Shown piece after piece: positions 36,199-43,525 of a stretch of 64,000 nt of DNA (position 1 is the stretch's first letter; every line of letters starts with the position of its first letter). Below the pieces are notes generated by a model. The model saw nothing but the letters and a program-made list of their open reading frames with translations, was not told where the DNA came from and did no database searches. A program made the translations under genes and the position numbers. The stretch is from Roseivirga sp. GTDB lineage: Bacteria; Bacteroidota; Bacteroidia; Cytophagales; Cyclobacteriaceae. The stretch spans positions 434,001-498,000 of the forward strand of contig JAAWWF010000016.1 in assembly GCA_021404565.1 (NCBI GenBank), read 5' to 3'.

Positions 36199-36360
36199 TT
36201 ATCCACCACAGCCAATATTTCGCGTAAAGGACACCTCTGTAGGAAGCCCTCCGAAGTCAAACTCATCTTCCATTTCTTCTATTTGTGGTTTGACAGGTTT
36301 TTTTTGCTTTACTGACTTTTCAATATCCGGCTTTATCTCTTTTTTATGACCTTCGGGCAT
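36199..36360 (-). CDS. Overlooked 53-residue protein with acidic centre and C-terminal Gly-Cys-Gly-Gly
   Basis: The minus-strand frame from ATG 36360 to TAA 36199 encodes 53 residues. A Lys/Glu-rich leader (MPEGHKKEIKPDIEKSVKQK) is followed by an acidic stretch (QIEEMEDEFDFGGLP) and the tail TEVSFTRNIGCGG. There is no signal peptide. It starts 58 bp from the divergent HTTM gene and ends 8 bp from murF-alr. I recall small Bacteroidota proteins with FGGLP and a final N-x-GCG, which supports a real gene, but no function is known to me. The terminal cysteine-glycine pair suggests a modified, conjugated or metal-binding tail. Confidence 0.65.
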   Translation of the reverse strand: MPEGHKKEIKPDIEKSVKQKKPVKPQIEEMEDEFDFGGLPTEVSFTRNIGCGG

Positions 36361-36418
36361 ACAGCAATAACAAATAATTTGATGAGAAAATTCCGTTTTT
36401 AGTTACTTTCAAGCAGTC

Positions 36419-37759
36419 ATGACCAGGAGCGTTCGCATTATTCAGAATCAATTTCAGGAGGTAGACAATGCCTCACTGGTACTATTCAGAATGATTTTCG
36501 GTCTTCTCATCTTTGCAGAGAGCCTGGGAGCTATTGTGACAGGATGGGTAAAACGTACCTTGATAGAACCGGAATTCACCTTTTCGTTGATAGGTTTTGA
36601 GTGGCTTCAACCTCTACCCGGGTCAGGCATGTATTATTACTATGGTGTCATGGCGCTTTGTGGTGTAGCCATTGCCATTGGTTTTTACTATCGACTGAGC
36701 CTGTCCACCTTCACGATTCTCTGGACACTTACCTATTGGATGCAGAAATCGCATTACAATAACCACTACTATCTCCTCATTCTGCTTTGTCTCTTTATGC
36801 TCATTGTGCCAGCCCATGGCTATGCTTCATTGGATGCTAACCGAAAAAATGCGGTGGTCGGGATGACCTGCCCACGATGGTGCCTGAGCATTTTTAAAAT
36901 TCAGCTTTGGATAGTGTTCACCTATGCTGCCCTCAACAAGCTATATCCAGGCTGGTTGCAGGGAGATTTCATTGCCATTTCATTTGCCGGAAAAAGGAAT
37001 TATCCCATTATCGGTCAGCTACTGCAGCATGAGACCTTACAAACCCTGGTAGTGTATGGAGGAATATTATTTGATTTACTGATTGTATACCTGCTGTTGT
37101 GGAAACGTACCCGCTGGCTCGGCTTTGTGCTCTCTTTAGGTTTTCACTTGTTTAACTCGGCTGTTTTCCAAATAGGAATATTCCCATACCTCATGATTGG
37201 TATGTGCGTGCTGTTTTTTGAACCCGAAACCATCAGAGGGCGCTTTTTTCCAAAAAAACCAGTAGTCACTGTTCAGCGTGACATGACACAGCTTACGGCC
37301 AAAAGAAGGTTTGTCGCTTTAGGATTCGGGGTCTATTTTATCATACAAATTCTGGCTCCAATACGCCATTACTGGTTTAAAGGTGATGCCTTCTGGACTG
37401 AAGAAGGGCATCGCTTATCCTGGCGCATGATGCTGAGAACTAAATACGGCCAATCAACTTTCCGGGCTTATGATCCGAAGTCTGATTCCACATGGGTGGT
37501 AAACAAGCCGGACTTTCTCAGTCCCCGCCAGGCAAGTGCTCTTTCTTCAAAACCAGATATGATCTGGCAGTTTTCCCAACATTTGAAAAAACACTATCGT
37601 CAGCAGGGAATGGATTCAGTTCAGATACGGGTAGACACCAATATAAGCCTCAATGGCAGTCCGGGAAAGACCATCATTGACCCCGAAGTAGATCTTGCCA
37701 GTGTCAAATGGCAATCCTTAAAACATTCCAAATGGATTTTGTCGCCTGAGCAGGAATAG
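36419..37759 (+). CDS. HTTM-domain integral membrane protein
   Basis: The 446-residue protein matches the HTTM family, the membrane part homologous to vitamin K-dependent gamma-glutamyl carboxylase. Typical segments are visible: WTLTYWMQKSHYNNHYYLL, GYASLDA, FKIQLWIVFTYAALNKLYPG, WLQGDF and LGFHLFNSAVFQIGIFPYLM. About eight hydrophobic helices are followed by a hydrophilic C-terminal domain (about 300-446), probably outside the membrane. The long lumenal domain of animal carboxylases is missing, so the reaction is unknown. It is divergent from the 53-residue acidic protein. Confidence 0.85.
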   Translation: MTRSVRIIQNQFQEVDNASLVLFRMIFGLLIFAESLGAIVTGWVKRTLIEPEFTFSLIGFEWLQPLPGSGMYYYYGVMALCGVAIAIGFYYRLSLSTFTILWTLTYWMQKSHYNNHYYLLILLCLFMLIVPAHGYASLDANRKNAVVGMTCPRWCLSIFKIQLWIVFTYAALNKLYPGWLQGDFIAISFAGKRNYPIIGQLLQHETLQTLVVYGGILFDLLIVYLLLWKRTRWLGFVLSLGFHLFNSAVFQIGIFPYLMIGMCVLFFEPETIRGRFFPKKPVVTVQRDMTQLTAKRRFVALGFGVYFIIQILAPIRHYWFKGDAFWTEEGHRLSWRMMLRTKYGQSTFRAYDPKSDSTWVVNKPDFLSPRQASALSSKPDMIWQFSQHLKKHYRQQGMDSVQIRVDTNISLNGSPGKTIIDPEVDLASVKWQSLKHSKWILSPEQE

Positions 37760-37763
37760 ATCA

Positions 37764-37778
37764 AAACAAGCTTTGTTT
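37764..37778 (+). promoter_or_regulatory. Candidate operator ahead of feoAB
   Basis: AAACAA-GCT-TTGTTT is a 6-bp inverted repeat in the 76-bp gap before feoA, about 58 bp ahead of its start. It might bind an iron-responsive repressor. Only its form and position support this, and no Fur or DtxR consensus is fully matched. Confidence 0.3.
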
Positions 37779-37835
37779 AGATAAGATGCTCTACTATCTT
37801 GCAGCAATTTATAATCAGTCTAAATAAGGAGTCGC

Positions 37836-38057
37836 TTGAGAACTTTATCCGATCTGAAAATCAATGAAAAGGGTACCATATCTGGTTTCACCGATGACAC
37901 ATTAGCGGTAAAACTGATGGAGATGGGCTGCCTGCCAGGCACAGAAGTATCCGTGGCACTGGTCGCTCCTCTGGGCGACCCATTGGCCATTAGTGTTGCC
38001 GGCTACCAACTCTCATTGCGAAAAGAAGAAGCTTTGAGCATAACGATCGAGGGCTAG
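37836..38057 (+). CDS. feoA: Ferrous iron transport protein FeoA
   Basis: The 73-residue SH3-like protein (TLSDLKINEKGTISGFTDD, LMEMGCLPGTEVSVALVAPL, GDPLAISVAGYQLSLRKEEA) has all FeoA landmarks. The start is TTG 37836, preceded by a strong purine-rich AAGGAG at 37826-37831, which fixes the start despite the rare codon. It is followed after 3 bases by feoB and supports assembly of the iron channel. Confidence 0.92.
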   Translation: MRTLSDLKINEKGTISGFTDDTLAVKLMEMGCLPGTEVSVALVAPLGDPLAISVAGYQLSLRKEEALSITIEG

Positions 38058-38060
38058 GAA

Positions 38061-40169
38061 ATGGCAGATAAAAAGGGAACCAGGGTAGCACTGATTGGGA
38101 ATCCCAACTCAGGGAAAACCACACTCTTCAATTTACTTACAGGTCTCAAGCAGAAAACCGGGAATTTTCCCGGAGTTACCGTAGACAAGAAATCAGGAAG
38201 CTGTAAGCTACCCGGAGGTTCGGTAGAAATCGTGGATTTACCCGGTACTTACAGTATCTACCCAAAAACCCTGGATGAGCAAATAGTGCAGGAGGTACTA
38301 CTGGACCATACACATCCTCAGCACCCTGACAAAGTAATTGTAGTAGCAGACGCTTCTAACCTGAAAAGAAACCTGTTGCTGTTTACCCAGATTCGTGACC
38401 TGGGTTTACCAGTGATTCTGGTACTAAACATGATCGATATCGCGGACAAGCGACAACTCAAAATAGACTTGAGAACCCTGGGAATCGATTTAGGGGTGAA
38501 GATTGTCACCACCAACTCTCACTCCGGTGAGGGGATTGACTCACTCAAGAAAGCGATTAGTCAAAGTCAGGTCAAATCAAAACGAGCTTTCTATGAAGTA
38601 GAGCCACTGGCCAGCGAAGCAATCGGTGAAATATCGGAAAGATTTGGCTTACAGAATAATTATACGGCATTTCAATATGCCCAACAGTCTGATCACCTCA
38701 AATTCCTGGACGAGGAGGAAAAGGAGACCATTCGAAGGACTAAAGCCAAGCATGGCTTTGACCACAACCATACACAGTCAGAAGAGACTATAGGTCGCTA
38801 TAAACTTATCTCCGAAATCATTGATCGGAATGTATCGAGCCCCGCTGTAGGTCCAGCCTCTCTGACTTCAAAAATCGATCGAATTGTAACCCACAAAGTC
38901 CTGGGTTATGTCATCTTCTTCGGGCTACTGATGTTAATCTTTCAGTCCATTTTTGCCTGGGCAGAATGGCCCATGGACTTAATTGAAAACTCATTTGCGA
39001 GTGCCACCAGTTGGTTTAAAGAGGTTTTGCCAGAAGGTGTTCTTAACGATCTCGTCACTGATGGAATCATATCCGGCCTGGCAGGAGTGCTTGTCTTTAT
39101 ACCTCAGATAGCCATCCTGTTTGCCTTTATCTCATTGCTGGAAGAATCTGGCTATATGTCCAGGGCTGTATTTCTTATGGACAAGCTCATGAGGGCGGTA
39201 GGCTTAAATGGAAAGAGTGTGGTCCCATTGATCTCAGGGCTCGCCTGTGCCATTCCGGCTATCATGGCTACCCGCAGCATAGATAGCTGGAAAGACAGAC
39301 TCATTACCATCTTTGTCACTCCATTCATGAGCTGTTCGGCAAGGCTGCCGGTTTATACGATACTCATTGGCCTTGTGGTACCCCAGGAATACGTTTTTGG
39401 TATTTTCAATCTGCAGGGCCTGGTACTGATGGGTCTGTATCTGCTAGGGTTTCTGGCAGCCATACTGTCTGCCTTTGCCATGAAGTTCATTCTGAAGACA
39501 AAGCAACGGGGCTATTTTGTGATGGAATTACCCAGCTACAAATTACCTCAGTGGAAGAATGTATTATTGACGATATATGAGAAATCAAAGACCTTTACTC
39601 TGGAGGCCGGAAAGGTGATTATTGCGATATCGATTATACTCTGGGTGTTGGCCTCCTATGGTACCGGTGAAAAATTCAGCAATGCAGAGGATAATGTGAA
39701 AGCTTCGCTGGCGAAGGATTATACTCAGGAGGAATACGACCTTGCACTCAGCTCTTATAAACTGGAACATTCGTTTGCCGGGGCCTTCGGTAAGACCATA
39801 GAGCCGGTAATCAGGCCACTTGGTTATGACTGGAAGATTGGCATTGCACTAATCACTTCATTTGCTGCGAGAGAAGTGTTTGTAGGTACCATGTCTACTA
39901 TCTACAGCATTGGTGCAGATGATGACGAAGAAGCCACTATTAGAGAGAGACTTCGACAAGAGAAAAACCCTGAAACCGGAGAGCCGGTATATACCCAGGC
40001 GGTAGGTTTTTCGCTTATGGTCTTTTACGCTTTCGCCATGCAATGTATGAGTACCCTGGCGATTGTCTATCGCGAAACCAAGGGTTGGAGATGGCCTATG
40101 ATTCAGATGGCCTATATGACAGCCGTAGCCTACCTCTCTGCATTGGTCACATTTCAGATTTTCAGCTAG
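38061..40169 (+). CDS. feoB: Ferrous iron transporter FeoB
   Basis: The 702-residue protein has an N-terminal G domain (G1 GNPNSGKTTLFN at about 13-24, NFPGVTVDKKSG, G3 DLPGTYSI, G4 LNMID). A helical linker and a polytopic membrane domain (about 275-700) with two gate-type repeats follow. The cysteine-bearing segments SGLACAIPAIMATRS and TPFMSCSARLPVY are conserved in FeoB. It imports Fe2+ through the inner membrane. No feoC follows. The end overlaps the convergent STN gene by 4 bases at a CTAG. Confidence 0.95.
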   Translation: MADKKGTRVALIGNPNSGKTTLFNLLTGLKQKTGNFPGVTVDKKSGSCKLPGGSVEIVDLPGTYSIYPKTLDEQIVQEVLLDHTHPQHPDKVIVVADASNLKRNLLLFTQIRDLGLPVILVLNMIDIADKRQLKIDLRTLGIDLGVKIVTTNSHSGEGIDSLKKAISQSQVKSKRAFYEVEPLASEAIGEISERFGLQNNYTAFQYAQQSDHLKFLDEEEKETIRRTKAKHGFDHNHTQSEETIGRYKLISEIIDRNVSSPAVGPASLTSKIDRIVTHKVLGYVIFFGLLMLIFQSIFAWAEWPMDLIENSFASATSWFKEVLPEGVLNDLVTDGIISGLAGVLVFIPQIAILFAFISLLEESGYMSRAVFLMDKLMRAVGLNGKSVVPLISGLACAIPAIMATRSIDSWKDRLITIFVTPFMSCSARLPVYTILIGLVVPQEYVFGIFNLQGLVLMGLYLLGFLAAILSAFAMKFILKTKQRGYFVMELPSYKLPQWKNVLLTIYEKSKTFTLEAGKVIIAISIILWVLASYGTGEKFSNAEDNVKASLAKDYTQEEYDLALSSYKLEHSFAGAFGKTIEPVIRPLGYDWKIGIALITSFAAREVFVGTMSTIYSIGADDDEEATIRERLRQEKNPETGEPVYTQAVGFSLMVFYAFAMQCMSTLAIVYRETKGWRWPMIQMAYMTAVAYLSALVTFQIFS

Positions 40170-41644
40170 CGCGAGAGGTTATAATAGAATGGGAGTATTT
40201 CAGACACGCCTCCCCAGTTCCACCAGCCAAGGTACTTTACTTCATTTTCATCATTGAAATTCCCCGGATAGGTTATGATGGTTTCCCGCTTATTAAAGAG
40301 AATTACGGATGTTTGAAACAACTGTAGTGAAGATATCTCGAAGTTATTCAGGTCAGAATTCAGGCTCTGATTATCACCAAGTTTTACTCTTGAAATAGAC
40401 TTACGATCGGTGTATTTGTAGGTAAGGTGCTTCGACTTGCTTCTGAAGCGTTTAACATAGTCAGAGTCTTCATACTCGTTCTTATAAGTGACCTCAATGT
40501 CTGAGTTGGTTCTCAGTAAATACTTATTGGTCCTTTCAATCTTTTCCAGACTGAATACTTCTTCCAGGTTGGCCCCGTAATGGGTGGTAGAAAAATATTC
40601 CGATGTCACAGAATCGAACTGTACGGTGTTTATCTGAAAACCCTGCTCATCGAGCTTATCTTCGATAAGGGAGTTCAAAAAATGAGGGAGAGAACCCCGG
40701 TATGCCTTTTCACGTGCATTGTCCCATTGTCGGTTCTGCTTTCTGGACTTTGGCTCCATTTCTTCAAATTGAGCCCTACCCTTGGTTGATTGAGCCCCAT
40801 TTAAAAAAGTAAATTCGTCCAGGTAAAAGGTGACCCTGTACCCCAAAGCTTCATTTTCAATGTATACCGGTTTATCAGCCGTAACCTTGTAGCTGTTAGG
40901 CGAGCTGAGCTCAACCACCTGGAAGTCCTGAGGATTGACAATCCTGCACTTTTTAGAGTTATCACCTTGCCCCAAAAATTCAGTCACAAACCTCTGCAAC
41001 AGCTTCCTGTCCCTTCTTTCCCGCTTTTTTGGTTTTTCGTAATTTACAACAATGACCGACTCCAGCTCCTTTGTAGCTACAGCGAGTTCTATTACTATCT
41101 CTTCATCAGCCTTTTCAGGATCATAGGTATAAGGAACCATCAGAGGCTCATAGCCCACGTATGACACCACCAAATCAAAAGTACCATCAGGAATATGGTT
41201 GATTACGAAAGTGCCATCTACCTCAGTAGGAACGCCCAGAGTACTGTTATCAATGAATACGCTTGCAAAGGGGAGCGGAGACCCCTCTTCATTTTCTACC
41301 ACTCTTCCGCGCAATACCCGATCATTAAAGGCGCGCTTATTGATCAGAATGTTGCCGTTTAGTTCTTTGTAATATAGGTTGGCCCCCAGAAACAGATCAT
41401 CCAGGATTTGCCTCAGACTCTCATTCCGGTAGGAGCTGATAATTTTATCTCCTTTAGGAATGATATTACTATTATAAGAAAAAAGCACTTTTGCCTGCTT
41501 GTTTAACTGCCTTATGGCAGCAGGCAATGATACTTTACTAAAAGTTATGGAAATTTTCCTGTCAAGGACAGGTTGCTCTTCAACCTGTGCGTAAGAATGT
41601 AGGCACCAAAATGTTAGAATGGAAACAAAATATTTCCTGAGCAT
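40166..41644 (-). CDS. STN/carboxypeptidase-regulatory-domain protein without a barrel
   Basis: The 492-residue protein has a signal peptide (cut near HSYAQ), an STN domain (about 25-105: KISITFSKVSLPAAIRQLNK, SYNSNIIP, LRQILDDLFLGANL) and a carboxypeptidase-like regulatory domain (about 110-200: LRGRVVENEEGSPLPFASVF). A C-terminal region of about 290 residues resembles no known barrel or plug to me (SKKCRIVNPQDFQVVEL, KHLTYKYTDRKS, NFNDENEVKYLGWWNWGG). In TonB transducers the STN domain contacts FecR anti-sigma factors. Here it is the third gene of a sigma/FecR/STN operon, only 8 bp behind fecR, and so probably belongs to that signalling pathway. Confidence 0.8.
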   Translation of the reverse strand: MLRKYFVSILTFWCLHSYAQVEEQPVLDRKISITFSKVSLPAAIRQLNKQAKVLFSYNSNIIPKGDKIISSYRNESLRQILDDLFLGANLYYKELNGNILINKRAFNDRVLRGRVVENEEGSPLPFASVFIDNSTLGVPTEVDGTFVINHIPDGTFDLVVSYVGYEPLMVPYTYDPEKADEEIVIELAVATKELESVIVVNYEKPKKRERRDRKLLQRFVTEFLGQGDNSKKCRIVNPQDFQVVELSSPNSYKVTADKPVYIENEALGYRVTFYLDEFTFLNGAQSTKGRAQFEEMEPKSRKQNRQWDNAREKAYRGSLPHFLNSLIEDKLDEQGFQINTVQFDSVTSEYFSTTHYGANLEEVFSLEKIERTNKYLLRTNSDIEVTYKNEYEDSDYVKRFRSKSKHLTYKYTDRKSISRVKLGDNQSLNSDLNNFEISSLQLFQTSVILFNKRETIITYPGNFNDENEVKYLGWWNWGGVSEILPFYYNLSR

Positions 41645-41652
41645 CCGACAAT

Positions 41653-42729
41653 TTACTTATCGCACGCGGTTCCCTCCAATTTTATTTTGTTTTCTTTTAT
41701 GTCGACTCTGACTGACTTAAACGAGCCCTCGAAGAGTTCAAAAACATTCTTAATCGTGAAGTCTTTGTTGTTGTAGTGAGTCCAGAGGCAATCTTTTATT
41801 GCTTCAGGGTAATCGATTTCTACCCAATAGGTTCTTTCAAGACTCTCAAAAATCTCATGAAGTGGCGCATCCACGAATTCGAATTCGCGTGTCCACCAGC
41901 TTTTGAAATTGTCATTGGCTACTTCTGAAACCTCAATGTACTCTCCTTTGATATCTATAGTCGCTTGCTGACCCTTCGTGAGAATTTCTTTTACCCCTTC
42001 CTTATTTAAGGAAGAAAAGGAAACAGTACCTTCTGTTACTACAAGCTTTACTTCCCTGCCAGGATAAGCCGCTACATCAAAACTTGTCCCAAGCACTTCT
42101 ACTTTACTTTGACCAGCTTCGATAATAAAGGGTAGAGTCTCGTCTCGTGTAACGTCAAAATCTGCCTCACCCAGTAAAGTCACATTTCGATTATCAATGC
42201 CGAAGTTTTTATCGTAAACAATTCTAGAGCTGGCGTTGAGTTTCACTAACGTACCATCGGGTAATTCAAACTCTTCCATGCCTGCTTCAGCAGAGACATG
42301 CTCCATATAGTTATTCTCAGCAGCATCATTGTTAAGTCCGGTAACGGCAAAATACCCTCCCACTGCAAGTATCAATAAAGTTGCTGCAATTTTAAGGAAG
42401 CTGAAACCGTTCCTTCTGTCGCTGTCTCCGTTTAGAGTAATGACTTCAGCGTCATTATTTTTTTCAGAATTTCCGTTGGCATCCGTGACTTCATCATTCA
42501 TCACTTCCATAACAGGCTCACTTTCAAAAGTGATCTGCTTACTTACCGCCATCCAGGCCGATGTGGTATCAAAAGACTGGGTATGCTGTGGCTCATTTAA
42601 TTCCCACGCATTCATATACGCCTCAAACTCAAGGCTAAAATCCTCATTTTGAATCAGTTGTGATTCAAAATCAGTTCTTTCTTTCTCGTCTAGCTCATTG
42701 GCTAAATATTTAGCCATCAACTCTTCCAT
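41653..42729 (-). CDS. FecR-family anti-sigma factor
   Basis: The 358-residue protein has the FecR layout. It starts with a cytoplasmic N-terminal segment (about 1-105, MEELMAKYLANELDEKERTD), a single membrane helix (about 110-130, FLKIAATLLILAVGGYFAV) and a periplasmic FecR domain (ELPDGTLVKLNASSRIVYDK, VTLLGEADFDVTRDE, FIIEAGQSKVEVLGTSFDV, LVVTEGTVSFSS). A C-terminal FecR/STN-like domain follows (FEFVDAPLHEIFESLERTYW). It should hold the ECF sigma factor encoded 63 bp upstream at the membrane and release it on an envelope signal. Confidence 0.93.
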   Translation of the reverse strand: MEELMAKYLANELDEKERTDFESQLIQNEDFSLEFEAYMNAWELNEPQHTQSFDTTSAWMAVSKQITFESEPVMEVMNDEVTDANGNSEKNNDAEVITLNGDSDRRNGFSFLKIAATLLILAVGGYFAVTGLNNDAAENNYMEHVSAEAGMEEFELPDGTLVKLNASSRIVYDKNFGIDNRNVTLLGEADFDVTRDETLPFIIEAGQSKVEVLGTSFDVAAYPGREVKLVVTEGTVSFSSLNKEGVKEILTKGQQATIDIKGEYIEVSEVANDNFKSWWTREFEFVDAPLHEIFESLERTYWVEIDYPEAIKDCLWTHYNNKDFTIKNVFELFEGSFKSVRVDIKENKIKLEGTACDK

Positions 42730-42792
42730 GATCTCTTATTCTCCTCTCTTATTTTCTCTGCGTAAAAGTAACAACCTGCACCCCCATTACCC

Positions 42793-43365
42793 CTACATAA
42801 AAACCACTAAGGGCAAAAAAAACATTAAATAATCTTTCAATCTTACCCTGAGCATCTTCAGGGCTTTGCCCATATGCACCTCTACAGTCTTCTTGGATAT
42901 GCCTAATTCATCGGCAATCTCATGATACTTCAACCCCTCTTCCCTGCTCAACCTGAATACCTTCTGACACTGTGGAGGTAGTTCACTAATCGCATCAGCA
43001 ATTTTCTTTTGCAACTCAAAATCAGGCTGATGGCTCACATAATCCCATTGTGCTACTTCAATTTTTTCCTGCTTGCGTGCCACATAGTTAGACACCACCT
43101 TTTGGTGTTTTATGTAGTTCAGGGCCGTATTATAGGCCGAGCGAAACAAGTAGGATTTAAAGCTGATATCGGCCCTGATAAGTTCCCTTTTTTCCCACAG
43201 ATTTACGAAGGTAGATTGTACAATCTCCTCTGTGGTGTCGCTATCGCGAATCACGCGCATCACATAACGGCACGTGGCATCATAGTGCTCATTAAAGAGC
43301 TTCTCAAATGCACGTTGATCACCGTTGGAAAATGCCGTCAGTAACTGACTTTCTTCTTTTGACAC
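42793..43365 (-). CDS. ECF sigma factor of the FecR operon
   Basis: The 190-residue sigma factor has region 2 (RAFEKLFNEHYDATCRYVMR, TEEIVQSTFVNLWEKRELI, FKSYLFRSAYNTALNYI) and region 4 (ISELPPQCQKVFRLSREEGL, KYHEIADELGISKKTVEVHM). It belongs to the FecI-like Bacteroidota group. The start is GTG 43365. It heads an operon with the FecR anti-sigma and STN genes. The final LMFFLPLVVFM is an unusual hydrophobic tail. Confidence 0.93.
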   Translation of the reverse strand: MSKEESQLLTAFSNGDQRAFEKLFNEHYDATCRYVMRVIRDSDTTEEIVQSTFVNLWEKRELIRADISFKSYLFRSAYNTALNYIKHQKVVSNYVARKQEKIEVAQWDYVSHQPDFELQKKIADAISELPPQCQKVFRLSREEGLKYHEIADELGISKKTVEVHMGKALKMLRVRLKDYLMFFLPLVVFM

Positions 43366-43525
43366 TTAATTTGTTAGTGGGTAGCCGAGTAAGCTTTGAA
43401 GATAAAAAGAAAATACAAAAATCAACCCTACTCCTTTTGACTATTGACAACATAACCTCCTTTCCGAAAAAATCTCATATCTATGCAGCAAATTTTGCGT
43501 AAGCAGAGGGAGTATAATTTAAAAA

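Noticed and set aside
36419-37759. Vitamin K-dependent gamma-glutamyl carboxylase
   Set aside because: Only the HTTM membrane part is shared; the lumenal catalytic context is missing, so the enzyme name is not justified.
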